DNA of 64,000 nt from Nigrospora sphaerica (GCA_018287875.1 JAGVVL010000022.1:1240001-1304000); one strand, 5' to 3'; shown: positions 13,080 through 24,771, numbered from the stretch's first letter. The notes: generated by a model not told the origin, from the sequence alone. Made by a program: numbers and translations.

Positions 13080-16000
13080 CCGTCTCTCTCGGCCACACGC
13101 TGTGCACTGGCAGAATTAGTTGTCAACACGATCACAGCTGCAGAATCACCTGATCAAGACCTTCCACGACTAGGAAAGGATGAGACGATCGTTAACAAGA
13201 TCTCCAACAACGGGCTCCTACTCCTGCTTCAGGGGCTGAGAGATGAGTGCATAGGGGACGAGGAGGCCACAGCCAGGAACGAGGAGATGCCCTCACCCCC
13301 TCAACCCAGACACACTTCACGACAGCAAGAGTGTCACTTAAGCCACGCCCATAAGAACGGAACAACCGAACAGATTAATACCATGTATAAAACAGTCGCC
13401 TAGAAAGTGCAGCCAGTGGACGACTACCCTTCGGACGGATCAGTCCTAGCTGGATCGACGTTATAGAAATAAAAGGCCCTGGAAGAAATCGCAGGCAGGC
13501 TTGCACCTAAGCCGCCAGATGGCCCGATGAAGAACATGCAGCCAAGGTTCACCACTATAGGACTTAAAGAGCGACTGACAGATGAGCGATAGGCGGAAAT
13601 CCTTGATTAGCTGAAACCCTCAGAAATGACACCGGAAGAAACGGCCATTTTTAAGCAAATCCTCCAGAACCGAGAAGCATGCCTAGCTTGGGACACCATG
13701 GATATAGGCTATATTCGGCTAGAGATCTCACCCTTATACGAAATCCGCACGGTACCGCACGTCGCATGGCAAGCTAAGAGTGTACCAATCCCAGGGGCGC
13801 TGATGTTAAAGGCAATTGAGGTCCTTAAAAAACGCCTTGCTAAAGGATGGCTCGAGGAAGGCCACGGCCCCTATAGGAACAGCTGGTTCGTGGTCGTAAA
13901 GAAGGACGGCAACGTTAGACTCATCAATTCAGCCACTAGGCTTAACGGAGTTACGATTAGAGACGCACTTCTACTAAGAGGCTGCGACGAATTCGCGGAA
14001 TCCTTTACGAACTGCCAAATACTCTCGGGACTAGATCTCCTTTCTGGATACGACCACTGCGCTTTAACTCCGGCCTCTAGAGACTTGACGGCCTTTTCGA
14101 CACCGCTAGGAGTCTTACGAATAACAACGCTGCCCTAAGGATTCACTAATTCCCTAGGACACTTCATCCGCGTTATGGCAAGAATCCTATTCGATATACC
14201 AAAGGAAAAGGCCGACTTCTTCTTTGACGACGTCCTAGTTAAAGGACCAACTACACGATACGCCGATCAAGAGCTTTACCCTGGGATCCGGCGCTTTATG
14301 CTGGAACACCTCGAGAACCTGGACGCTGTCCTATTTAATATGGAGCTAGCCGGGGTTTCAATTAGCGGACCAAAATCGACTTGGTGCCAGAAGCAGATTG
14401 AGATCGTGGGCTACCTATGCGGCTCCGATGGACGCAAACCACCCGAGAGGAAGGTGATTAAGATCATAGAATGGAACGTCTGTAGAGACGTCACCGAGTT
14501 GAGGAGTTTTCTAGGGCTGGCGGGCTGCTTTCGGGCATGGATCGACCGATATACGGAAAAGATAAAGCCACTCACCAAACTCTTACGGAAGGATGAGCTA
14601 TATAAATGGGGCTCTGATTAAGACGAAGCACTCAACGTCGTTAAGACTGAGATCGCCAATGCCATGGCACTCGTTAAACCGGAGTACGGCAAGTATAAAT
14701 TCTACCTGCGGACCGATGCCTCCGGAATTAGCTGGGGAGCTGAGCTTAGACAACTCATCAACGGAGAACACCGACCTATTCGCTTCGAATCCGGGTGCTG
14801 GAATAATGCTGAGACGAGATACGACTCGGGAAAGCAAGAGTGCCTCGCTATCGTGAAGGCTCTACGCCGCTTACGGTTGTACCTCTTTGGGGACGAGTTC
14901 CTTTTAGAGACAGATGCGAGGACCCTACGGGACCAGCTGAATGACGGCTCCATGAACCTCTTGCCTTCAGCACCACTTACACGCTAGCTAGCCTACATCA
15001 AGCTATTTGCATTCGAAGTTAGACATATCCCTGGTAGACGGAACCATATTGCTAACGCGCTATCGTGGAAAGGGAGAGGACCATTAGATAATAAAGATGA
15101 TACAGCTGAGGGGGACATAGACGACTTTATCGAAACACAGATCAATTTGGTGACCATAGTAAACCCACAGGATGCACTTAACTTGATTAACGAATACCGC
15201 CATTACTTAACCACCCTACAGTTGCCATCGAGACTTCAGAACCCTTCCATAAAGAACCTACGCCGGCTAGCGATCAAGTTCAGAACCCAGGCTAGTCACT
15301 TCTTCCTCCGGGACGGAGTCCTCTTCAAGAAAGGAACGCACGAAGTACCAATCCGAAGAGTGGTGGAATCCGTTGATCAAAAGAAGGAGATATTCTAGTA
15401 AGCACACCAGGACCTCGGACATAAAGGGAGGGATGCCACCTATAAACGAGTCGCCAACTTATACTGGTGGGACAACATGTACACGGATATCCGAGACTGG
15501 CAAGCGGCTTGCCTTCGCTATACTAAAGCATCCGACTAGCGACTTATCGACGCCCAGCTGTGGACAGAGCCAGCAGACATCCTCACAACCTGGGTTATGG
15601 ATGTCCAATACATGCCACCCTGCCAAGGATTTAATGCGATTATTAAGGCCCGTTACGAAGCCTCAGGTTACCTGGAAGCCATGGCACTTAAGAAGGTCAA
15701 CTCGTTAGCAATTTCACGGTTCCTAAAGAGTCGAATCATCTACCAGCACGGTTGTTTTCGACTCCTCAAGGTCGACGGCGGACCAGAGAACAAGGGCGAG
15801 GTCACGAGGATCGCCAATACGCTGGGCTTTCAAGTCAGCACTGGGCCACCCTACAGCTCGAAGACGTAAGGCCTGATCGAGGGAGGGCACAAGAGTATTA
15901 TAAAGAGCCTAATGAAAATGACGAATAGCAGTGGTCGCAACTAGGTGGTAGCACTCCCTCTGGCTGTCTAGGCTGACAGGACAGTGGTGAGGTATTTCGG

Positions 16001-16710
16001 TATGTCCTTATACCGCCTCCTATACGGAAGGGAACTATTAATACCTTTTAAACTTAGTATACCAATATAGCGAGTACTTAATTGGGATAAAACCATGGAC
16101 CACAATGGGCTGCTAGAGCAAAGGATCCGGATGTTAGAAAAACGACCCGAGGACATCGAAGCAACTTGCAAAGCAATTGCCACCCAACGAAGACGAAGAG
16201 CGCAAGCCGTTGATTAAAGGAGTCACCATAAGATGCGCCCAATGGCCTTAACGAAAGAACATCTGGTTCTAGCGTACAACTACGTCCGCCACATCGACAT
16301 GTCCAACAACAGGAAGCTCCAGTACCGATGGATAGGCCCTTACAGGATCGAGGAGATCATACCATATAACCGCTTCAAGCTAAAAGACGTCACTGGACAA
16401 CCCATTAGAGGAATCTTCCACGGCGACCGACTGAAGGCATTCATTAAAGACCCGGACGGAACTTAGGAGCCGGTGGACGCAGATAAGGACGTTTAAAGTC
16501 AGGACAACCCATTGGCACCACCAACCGGTTCTAATCAGCAGAAAGCACTAAAAAGGCGCCGCAGACGACCGCCTAAGAACAAAGAAAAGCCAGCACCAGC
16601 TAAGGATCCCACGACATATAAGGAACGAACTAACCAGACAAAGCTTGAAATCCCAATACCTTCCGGTACCTTGCAAGGATACAAACGCATTCCGGGCTTT
16701 TCCTAGCCTT
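13080..16710 (+). pseudogene. GYP-B pol (RT-RNase H-integrase)
   Basis: A single frame, mod-3 constant from about 13100 to 16710. RT has NSWFVVVKKDGNVRLI, a LSGLDLLSGYDH motif and FFDDVLVKG as the catalytic box (about 14216-14242). RNase H has LRTDASGISWGAEL and ETDAR (about 14700-14930). Integrase has an HHCC-like H-x3-H and a decayed C-x2-C (about 15400-15545), VMDVQYMPP and KVDGGPENKG. The C-terminal part (16233-16466) has YRWIGPYRIEEI and HGDRLKAF, the usual post-integrase segment, with no chromodomain. A basic tail (KRRRRRPPKNK) follows. The natural stop is uncertain (16706 or 16951), and this end overlaps the antisense frame. Many TAG/TAA codons replace CAG/CAA. Confidence 0.87.
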
Positions 16711-16854
16711 GGAAAAATCGTGGGAAGCCGGAGCGATTTTATTGACCTATAGAACGGGAACGACGGAAATTCAAGAGCTATAGGGGACGCCCACGTCACC
16801 CTATGCTACCTTCACAAGTCCCCATGAACCTGATCAAGAGACCGCACCAAGAAA

Positions 16855-17430
16855 CTAGATCGCAGTATATATGCCTTGCATCTACCACGAAGGTTTTCCA
16901 GTTTCGAATTCCTGCCGAGCGATGTCCACTAATTCCTTGCCCTTAAAGACCACCCCCCCTTCCGTACGCTTGTGATTAAGAGCGAGAGGAGCCTTGCCCT
17001 TGTCTTGGATATTCGCAAGATCTTCACCGCCGTCCACCTATTCGCAAGTTGTCCGACGGCCCACCATTAAGCAGTTACCACAGGCTCGGTGGTACGGAGT
17101 GTGCGAGACACAGCCTAGAAAGGGACTCATGCCGCGCTGCTCTTTACAATCAGAGTCGGATAACAGCTTCTCGCAATGCGAACAAGGGAAGAGATTCGGT
17201 TTCCTAAGTGACTGTGCTAAAGTCGCGGTGTGCAGCTTAGGCCGCCCCAGGAGTTTCGAAATAACAGAACCGTATGGACCGCCCTTAAGGATGTTGACAT
17301 AAATGGGAGGAAGCTGCGGACCACCCTTCGCACGGGCAAGCATCTCGATAATTGGCCCCGCCCGACTGGCCTCGAATAACTAGCGATCGAAAATCTATTC
17401 GACATACCGATGCTTCGTTAAAGGCATAGT
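16855..17430 (-). pseudogene. Antisense Cys-rich ORF in GYP-B, DUF3716-like pattern
   Basis: A minus-strand frame between pol and the 3' LTR. From MPLTKHRYVE near 17425 it reads through two TAG codons (17395-17397, 17380-17382) and one at 17038-17040 to about 16855. The open part is 17343-17041. It has CSHCEKLLSDSDC, then SPFLGCVSHT, then ACGNC, then TTCE. This spacing (CxxC, PFxxCV, ACxNC, C) resembles the DUF3716 Cys cluster of fungal proteins; the comparison is from memory and untested. The start is unresolved, and the frame stays readable upstream to about 17560. Its end converges on the pol 3' end. Function unknown; an accessory protein of the retrotransposon or a captured host fragment are both possible. 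Confidence 0.55.
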
Positions 17431-18314
17431 CGTGATAGTAAGATATTCAAGGACCTGATCAACATAAAGCACTTGTGAGCGAGACCAGAAGCGTGATGGG
17501 CAAGAACCACGTACCTGAAGGTGGATAGAAGACAAAGCCTCAGAATCGCTCTTACCTTTCTTGCTAGCACCAACTCCGCGACGATCAAACCGTCTTCAGA
17601 CTCCTAGAGGGGGAACAGCTAACCAGCAGATGACCTCAGTAGAGCCCGCGCGATCGGCTCCCAATACACCACGACCACGCCCTACGCCTCGGCGTCAGCC
17701 ACCTGTTCTTCCTATGCTTGAGGAGACTGTTGATCAACCTCTGCCTATAGGAATACTCCCTTAACAAGGTATTCCTACCTTAACGCGACACTTCACTTAA
17801 CTAGAGATCCCTACGTACAGTTACAATATAGACGCAACTTAGAGAAACCTGATACGGAGCGACGATAGCTCACTTATTGGGCACTCAACTGATGACGCCT
17901 TCAGAGCCTTGGATAATGGCGCACGTATCAGTTATGCCAGAGAAGGTGACACCCGAAACGATGCACTGTCTCGACCAATCCTCGCAGCACCGCCAGACTG
18001 GAGAGGATGGGCGGACATGCGAGCGCAAGTGGAGGCACTCAACCGAGCTCGACAAGGAACAGATACCCAGCGGACAAGCCGGGCAGAGCGCGCTCAGCGC
18101 AGAGATGAGAAGCGGGAATGAAGGGGATTGAGAGTATGCGCAGTAGGGGTGCGAAAGCTGTGATGCGCAGCACAAGGAGGAAGAAGTGATATTGATCAAG
18201 AGGAATCACAGACCTGGCCCTTCCATAACCAGCTTGTCTGTCTCCTTTCTACTAAAAAGCTTTTGCGATGTTTTCAGTTCTTTTCTTTCGACACACTTCG
18301 CTGTGGGGGACGGT
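17431..18314 (+). other. GYP-B 3' region between ORFs and LTR
   Basis: It contains a short plus-strand open stretch (17561-17764) rich in RRSNRLQ and Pro/Arg, and frames of about 100 codons on either strand near 17885-18199 that show no recognisable domain. It ends in the polypurine-like tract before the 3' LTR. Probably untranslated sequence, or the degraded start of the antisense gene. Confidence 0.4.
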
Positions 18315-18614
18315 TGAGACCGGGCCAGGGCTCTTACGTAAGCCTTGATTAAGGGTTTACACAAGTATAAGTTAGGCTTCGGTAGTCCAGTTTATAGCCA
18401 GAGACACAGCGCGCTTTTTCCCTCCTTTTAATACACTGCTACTCTTAGTACGATACTTCACGCTCATTTTTCGTGACTATTCTAAGCTTCTTTTACTTCC
18501 CTATGTTAAGGATCATCTTGATCAACGATATCCTCACCTGATTGTCCCTTAGGATCGACCTCACGACCGTGTCTTTCCACCAGACTCCCTACAGTCTGGG
18601 GTTTCTTGGTTCCA
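18315..18614 (+). repeat. GYP-B 3' LTR (300 bp)
   Basis: TGAGACCGGG...TTGGTTCCA, same length as the 5' LTR and followed by the ATAT duplication. Confidence 0.93.
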
Positions 18615-19205
18615 ATATAGGTAGAATAGCTTATATAGCCTTCCTTAAAACCTTATCTATTTCGTTTATGTGTGCCTTTTACTATGTTAACACCTCTATA
18701 TTATAATACTAGCTAGCGAACTTTTATATCTTCGTGCGTCTCTTATACTATACCTCGGCCCTATATGTAAGAATAAAGAGAACATAAGTAAAGATGGCCT
18801 TTTAAAGGGCTCTTAACAAAGGGCCTTACTAAGTGTTAGTTAAGCTCTAAAGGTGCCGTATAACGTTTCGCGCTTATACTGATTTCCTTTTCACGTGCTC
18901 TATAAATTAAAGCTTTGAGTTAAATTAAACGCCGTGCTATTGTATAAGCTAGGCCTAGGCGTGTATAGTTATCTTATAATCCTATTCTGTCACGTTAATG
19001 AGTTTTCTTAAGTTTTTTTTATATATGAAATAGTGAAGCTTGCTTTTATCTAGGTCAATAGTGACTTTATTTCCTTTGCCCTAGTTAAAGACATCATTTA
19101 AGTCCTTCGCTAGTTATTATACATTATTATGTAAGGACTTGCTAGCTTATTAAATGTATAAATTATCCATATACTTAAAACGGTGTTTATATCCTTAAGT
19201 AGTAT

Positions 19206-19730
19206 TGTAACGAACGCTATACCTAAGTACTGCGTGACGTAGGGTTTGTACAATCAGGGACAGAGAGCGTCTGTCTAGCTTGAACACTGGTTGTAGGGTA
19301 ACTGATAACTGAGGGTGCGTGACTGGGTAACTAGTCTGAACTTCGCAATAGGTCGTTAGGAGATTACTCCCATCTATGGGTGAGATAGATGCTTAGATTG
19401 ATCACTAAGGTAATGACTGTCTGACTAGGAAATCCTTCTAACTTATATACTAAGTCATTCCCTCACCGATATGCGTTGGATTGTTGGATCGTGAAATCCC
19501 AAGTCGCGATCTTATAATCCAGTGGATACCTTGGATCGTTGGATCGTGGATTCCTCATTCACGATCCTATGATCCATCACGTGACTTAGTCTTGGCGTGG
19601 CTTGTGTGGCTGCTTATGGCTAGTGTCTTGTTTGTTTGCCGCATTGACTTGTTTGTTTGTCCGGCGGTCCTTGGCTGCATGACGCTTGTCTGTTCCCGTA
19701 GCGGTTTGTTGGCTTGTCTGGGTCGTAACA
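19206..19730 (-). repeat. Solo LTR of CHR (525 bp)
   Basis: TGTAACGAACG...GGTCGTAACA on the plus strand, the inverse of the LTRs at 24247-24771 and 31058-31582 and the same length. A perfect 5-bp duplication AGTAT flanks it (19201-19205, 19731-19735). It sits in LINE-R. Confidence 0.93.
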
Positions 19731-20010
19731 AGTATGTTTATAACACATACAAAGAAAAGGATAAGGGAAGCGGGTGACTCCTATAGTAGGCTATATTAGA
19801 TTACCTATAGCTCTATTATAACATTGTTAAGTTAAATCCGTGTTTATCTCTTTTTTATAAAGGAGCCGATAAACTTAATAAGCTAGGTTACCTAACTCTA
19901 TTCCCTTATACGAAGTATAAGCTGCCTCTTAAGGGTAGCGTCGAATACGCTCTTTACGTCCACGATGAGAATCGATGCTATGCCTTTTATTCTTTAAGAA
20001 ATGCTCGATC

Positions 20011-20196
20011 TTATATATTAGTTAATTGTCGGGGAGATTGAAAGTGGTCTAGATGAAAAGAGCGATAGCGAAAGCCTAAGTGACGCTGGTTCTTGTATTA
20101 GAGTTGTCATTAATTAAGGCTGCATTTGAAGTCCTATTGATAGGGCTGGTTTTAAGCGTGGTGTTGCTGGGGGGCCGAAATGGGGGTCCTCTAACT
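20011..20196 (+). mobile_element. POGO-1, 3' end fragment
   Basis: It matches the last ~190 bp of POGO-1 at 59170-59363: AGCGATAGCGAAAGCC, the transposase C-terminal codons, and the terminal GGGGGCCGAAATGGGGGTCC...AACT followed by TA. The left part is missing. It abuts the broken MFS gene, so an element probably inserted in that gene and the rest was lost. Confidence 0.75.
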
Positions 20197-20198
20197 TA

Positions 20199-20842
20199 TG
20201 TCTCCCTCGTGAGTATTTGCACTTACTGACAAACTAGACGTTCGCCTAGGTCGTGGGCATCAACACGACGCTCGCCATCTTCCTGCCGCCCGTGTACGAC
20301 TTCGGGCTGCGGCAGATTGGCTTCTTCTACTTCACGCCGGTGACGGCGGTGGTCCTGGGCGAGCTGGCGGGGCACTACCTGCACGACTTTCTGGCGCGGC
20401 AGTATATCCGCACGCACGGGGCCGGTTCGAGCCCGAGGTGCGGCTGCGGGCCGTGGCGGCGGCGCTGCCCCTCATGGTCGTCGGGCTCATCCTGCTCGGC
20501 TAGGTGCTCCCCAATAAGTGGTACTGCATGGCGGCCCCGGTCGCGTGGGGCCTCTACGTCTTCGGCGTCATGATCACCACCGTCGCCATGTCGAGCTATA
20601 ACCTCGACTGCTACCCCGAGGCCTCGGGCGAGGTCTCGGCCTGGGTCAACTTCGCCCGCACCCTCGGCGGCTTCATTATCAGCTACTTCCAGGTCCGCTG
20701 GGCCCACGCCCGCGGCACTAAGGAGAGCTTCGGCGTCCAGGCCGCCATCCGCGGCGGCGCCTTCTTGTTCGTCGTCTTGCTCATGTGGAAGGGCAAGGCC
20801 CTGCAGTTGTGGGCCGGCCCCCTTCACTTCGCTACCGCCTAG
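20199..20842 (+). pseudogene. MFS transporter, C-terminal half
   Basis: A GC-rich, codon-biased remnant unlike the AT-rich repeats to its left. It encodes the last transmembrane helices of a fungal DHA1-type MFS protein: VVGINTTLAIFLPPVYDFG, PVTAVVLGELAGHYLHDFL, LPLMVVGLILLG, VAWGLYVFGVMITTVAMSSY, then GEVSAWVNFARTLGGFIISY and the terminal ATA-stop at 20840-20842. It is broken by TAG codons near 20232 and 20247, a one-base loss in a G run near 20418 (the frame changes inside THGG-RFEPE), and a stop near 20502. The N-terminal half is absent and replaced by the POGO-1 end. Non-functional. Confidence 0.83.
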
Positions 20843-21261
20843 ATAGATTGCGGCGGGTACAAGAAGAAGTTGTCGCCAGTTTATGTTTGCTCGGGATGAT
20901 GATAGGAAATAATGCCGTGAGGGTCTTATAAGCGGCCGCCCGCAATTTGAAGTTACTCACCTTGCATACCACTCGCTTGCGAGGACTGGAAAAATCTCGC
21001 AAGACAGGTAGAGGGGCAATTCTTTGAAAAAATAAAAACAATGTCCTGCATTGGCAAAATGACTACCTTCTGTATGTTCTGGATCCCCGCCCTCCCTCTT
21101 TCTGTCCCTTCCGTCCCCCCCCCCCCCTCTCCCTTATCTGCCTATATGCATCTCTTCCCCATCTTGCTATCGATGTCTTTCCATCCCTCCCCATGTCCAA
21201 TCAAGCCACTCATTGCCACCCTTCCGTCTGGAACCAGTGCCACCACGACTCCAACCCCATC

Positions 21262-22109
21262 CTATTCATCCTTGGCCGGGTCGAAGCCGGGCACGGAATC
21301 GCCGGCGGCGGCGCGCAGGGTGTTGGTGAAGGTGTCCTTCGCGTCCCAGAACTTGGGGAACGGCTTGTTGCCCTCGGGGAAGCCGTTGTAGAGCGCGAGG
21401 CGCGCCTCGCCCTTGCCCTCGATGTTGCCGTAGTTGTTCCAGCCGACGAGGTTGCCGAGCATCCACTGGCCGGTGAAGTTCTCGACCTGGTCGTCGTCGC
21501 CCTGGCTCGCTAGTCGCCAGCAGTGCGTGTTGGGCCCGTCCTTATGGTACACGAGCTTGGCGTGCGTGTCGCTCTGCAGCCAGCCCTCGTTGACGGCCTG
21601 TCCGTACTTACCGTGGCACGACGGCGCCACGCGCTTGACCGTGTCGCCCTGCGTGAAGATGACAATGTTCTCCCAATCGTGGTTGTGGCCGTGCCCGAAC
21701 GAGCCCCAGACGGGCTGGTCCTTCTCGAAGTAGTACTCATACCTGCATGTGCGGTCAGCATCGTTTGCCTTGCTACCTCCATCCGTGTGTCGATTTGCTT
21801 CACGTACATGATGGCACACCACCCGTTGTTGCAGCGGGAGCGGCTGTAGAGGTTGTTGAACTCGAAGCGGTTTTTGTCGCGGCAGTCGCTGGCCTGTCCC
21901 TTGCCCACGGGGTTCGGCAGGCCCGGGTTGATCTCGCCGCCGGGACCGATGGCGGCGGTGAAATAGCAGCCGTCAGTGTCGAAGTCGGTCATGGGGAGGA
22001 ACTTCTGCTCGAGCTCAGAAGCGCCGGCGCCCAGGCGACCCACGATCTTGGCCTCGGTGGCCGCGGCGAGGAGGCCGGCGACAAAGAGTGCTGTCTTTGT
22101 GGCGTACAT
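21262..22109 (-). CDS. Secreted Nep1-like protein (NPP1/NLP family), two exons
   Basis: Exon 1 is 22109-21808 and exon 2 is 21742-21262. A 65-bp GT-AG intron (21743-21807) is inferred because removing it restores the family core across AIMY and YYFEKD. The predicted product is 260 aa, with a signal peptide of about 20 residues and then the NPP1 fold. Four cysteines in the N-terminal half and a CNNGWC segment suggest a type 2 NLP. The conserved heptapeptide reads GHNHDWE where the family usually has GHRHDWE. NLPs are secreted, cation-dependent cytolysins acting on dicot plasma membranes, and some members are inactive. The frame is open with no RIP-type stops. A GC-rich gene next to transposons fits an effector locus. 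Cytolytic activity cannot be judged from sequence. Confidence 0.9.
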
Positions 22110-23171
22110 TATGAAGGCTAAGCTTCAAAATTACAGAGCTGGGTACTGGGGTATAATAAACTGGGAGTAAATATGGATGGTTGTTATGTTGCTTGGTTGT
22201 GTCGATGTAGAATGATTGAAGTCAGTGAACAGCCTGAAGGTCACCCCTTATATATGTCTTTAAAGTGCTATGAAGCCAACAGAGTCCCCAATTGCCAATC
22301 CATACATGATCCATACCCTTGATTATGGTTCTCCAGCTTAGTCTAAATTTAATAACGCGTATAATCCTCGCAGAGGCTGAAGCTGACCACCGTGCAACTC
22401 CAATGCACCTGACATTGCTACATAGGCTTATAGCTGGAGGTCACTTTACTTTGAAGATCTCTAATTATGTCGACACAGCCTGCGCCTCAGCTCCAACTTA
22501 CCAGTGAGACTTATATTAGGATCGTTTACATTGTGGCGTCGATCCCGGAGTAAGCGCCAAGCTCCCTAACCGCCAGCTTTCAGCCACGTTGGGTCTGATT
22601 TGACAATGGCGCTAGGTGGGTTACTTTCCCCAGTCGAAGCTAGCCAAGCTTTAAAGAGTGAAAAAATGTCACCAGGGCTGACCCTGTGGTACGCTCTATA
22701 CGACTGTATACCCAGAATACTTGCTCCAATGTCTTTCCAGATTTAGGTGGCCCAGACCTGTCACATAATGAGAAATCTGCTAAGGAAGGCCGTAGCTCAT
22801 GCGCGGAAGCTGCAAAGAACCTGTCAGCAGCCAAGACCCCGTAAAATCCTTCCAGGCACGAACCTACATGTTCGTAAAGCAGAGCTATCCTAACAAACGC
22901 TGTGCATCTAGCCCGACTTTTAATCTCACCATGCCAGATTCAGATCGGAGCTACTTCCGGCAACCACTCAGCGCCACAGCTTTGAGGTTCGCAAGGCTAT
23001 TTCTGTGTACAATGTATTCCGCCTTTTAGACCGCCGGCCGCGATACTAATACGGTTTAGAAATCAGAAAAGAAACATGCTCGAATAGATGCGACTTTGAG
23101 CCATTCCTACCGGTGTTTCTTTTAATAGCTGTTTCGCGAAAGGGGGCGGTGTTCTATTATCTTTTTCATTA
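22110..23171. other. NLP upstream region, no gene seen
   Basis: This is the 5' side of the NLP gene, with a TATATATG element near 22249. Short open stretches at 22319-22507, 22640-22834 and 22799-23029 have no recognisable content. It ends at the TA where POGO-2 inserted. Confidence 0.5.
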
Positions 23172-23206
23172 AGTTAGGTGGCCCCCATTTGGCCACCCTT
23201 AGCTTG

Positions 23207-23495
23207 TGTCAAGGAGCAGGCAGGCAGGCGGGTAATAGAGTCGATTCAGGTTCTATGCTACAGGTCTAGGTTCCTATTCTGTCGGTACAGGTCAGGCTTG
23301 ATGGACAGGACGTAGCTTGAAGAGCTACAACTGAAGTCTCCTCGGTCGCAGACTTCTTATCTAAATCCCCAACGGAGGTCCGTACCGAGCGTTCTTGACA
23401 GAACTCCATCACGGGACGACTAATCCGTAGCTAGTTTAGGATGTCTCCGAGGCTGCCCTGTGCCGGTACGGCCTGTCACGCTCCACCCCGTGACA
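23207..23495 (-). repeat. Solo LTR of GYP-A
   Basis: 289 bp, TGTCAAGG...CCGTGACA, the same as 3719-4007. A 5-bp duplication GCTTG flanks it (23202-23206, 23496-23500). The uninterrupted site is visible in the second POGO-2 copy at about 43458-43475 (CCCTTAGCTTGACCG). Confidence 0.93.
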
Positions 23496-24246
23496 GCTTG
23501 ACCGTATTAAAATTCATCTTATCACTTTAACTAACTATATATTCTTAATTCATGATAACCATGATACAAAGACTAGCCTCACTGAGACTTCCGCTATCGC
23601 TCTCTTCATTTAGACCACTTTTAGCCTTCTTGACTGCTACTTAAGTCTAGTGGATGTCTTTGATATTCGCGAACTTTAAATTAGGGCTTAAATTTATCTT
23701 CTTTCTTTTCTCTAGTTTAATAGTCTCAATTCTAGCTTCGAGAGCCTGAGTTTGCCTTTAGATAATAGCTAATTAAATATTCTTCTTATTAAAGGCCTTT
23801 TAAATCTTTTAGAAAAGTAGCCGTTAAGTGGTTAACTATTCTGCTAGCTAGTTCAAAAGCTGTACTTAGTCCTTAAAGTCCAACGTCTTCTTTAAAGTAG
23901 ACTAAACCACTATAGAAGTACTGGACTTCTTTGTAGATGTTAAAAAGACTTTATTTAAGTGGGATTGCTTTGATTTTGTTATACTATGTGTTATTTAGTG
24001 TATATTTCAAACTAAATTCCGATTAAGAAGCGGCTTAGCTATACTCACTAGCTAGAGACTGGCGGCTTTTCACTTATTCCGGATATTCTAACCAGTAAGG
24101 CCGGCTAAGCAAGCCTTTTCATAGCAGGTATGAAAATTACGCTTGCTAACTACCGTTTAGTCCGTTAACTAAGTTAGAAATACGGGCTCTTTTTAGTACG
24201 TCGATTTTAAAGAACTGAAAACGGCTAAATCGAGAGGTTAGAGGAC

Positions 24247-24771
24247 TGTTACGACCCAGACAAGCCAACAAACCGCTACGGGAACAGACAAGCGTCATGC
24301 AGCCAAGGACCGCCGGACAAACAAACAAGTCAATGCGGCAAACAAACAAGACACTAGCCACAAGCAGCCACACAAGCCACGCCAAGACTAAGTCACGTGA
24401 TGGATCATAGGATCGTGAATGAGGAATCCACGATCCAACGATCCAAGGTATCCACTGGATTATAAGATCGCGACTTAGGATTTCACGATCCAACAATCCA
24501 ACGCATATCGGTGAGGGAATAACTTAGTATATAAGTTAAAAGGATTTCCTAGTTAAACAGTCATTACCTTAGTGATTAATCTAAGCATCTATCTCACCTA
24601 TAGATGGGAGTAATCTCCTAACGACCTATTGCGAAGTTCAGACCAGTTACCTAGTTACGCACCCTTAGTTATTAGTTACCCTACGACCAGTGTTTAAGCT
24701 AAATAGACGCTCTCTGTCCCTGATTATATAAACCCTACGTCACGTAGTACTTAGGTATAGCGTTCGTTACA
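24247..24771 (+). repeat. CHR-a 5' LTR
   Basis: TGTTACGACCC...TTCGTTACA, 525 bp. Differences from the 3' LTR are almost all C/T or G/A changes, as expected for RIP. Confidence 0.95.

Larger units (their letters stand above)
9335..18614 (+). mobile_element. GYP-B, complete Ty3/gypsy element (9280 bp)
   Basis: Two 300-bp LTRs bound gag, protease, RT, RNase H and integrase in Ty3/gypsy order. The flanks share ATAT (9331-9334 and 18615-18618), a 4-bp duplication; the solo LTR of this family at 53993 also has a 4-bp duplication (ATAG). The polypurine-like stretch before the 3' LTR is TGTGGGGGACGG (about 18302-18313). No chromodomain is seen. It inserted into LINE-R. All sense genes are interrupted by TAA/TAG. 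Unusual parts are the extended tRNA-Asn-like primer site and an antisense frame near the 3' end. Confidence 0.92.
8871..20010 (-). mobile_element. LINE-R relic (RT + RNase H), split by GYP-B and a solo LTR
   Basis: Three minus-strand pieces join in the order of a fungal non-LTR polymerase. 20010-19731 gives RT (SILIVDVKSVFDATL, then a decayed PASLILFF from a GSP-x-SPILF motif). 19205-18615 gives the RT C-terminal part (WAKGNKVTIDLDKSKLHYF). 9334-8871 gives RNase H (YLVVFLDGSKEPDEAVG, GFVIYKNGRKIRLGK). The pieces are separated by the solo CHR LTR (19206-19730) and the complete GYP-B (9335-18614). It has an RNase H, which LINE-T does not visibly have, so it is a separate family. Stops are dense. 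The right boundary against the POGO-1 fragment is approximate. Confidence 0.7.

Noticed and set aside
21434..22170. Several plus-strand ORFs over the NLP gene
   Set aside because: Antisense shadows of the NLP exons; no domain.
23100..24246. A separate gene left of CHR-a
   Set aside because: Aligns with POGO-2 copy b and POGO-1; it is the left part of POGO-2.
24146..24496. A recurring ~100-codon ORF (MLDREI...) in every CHR LTR (also 31008-31307 and 19481-19777)
   Set aside because: It lies in U3 and is built from short GGATCGTGGA-type repeats; its recurrence reflects the LTR copies, not a gene.
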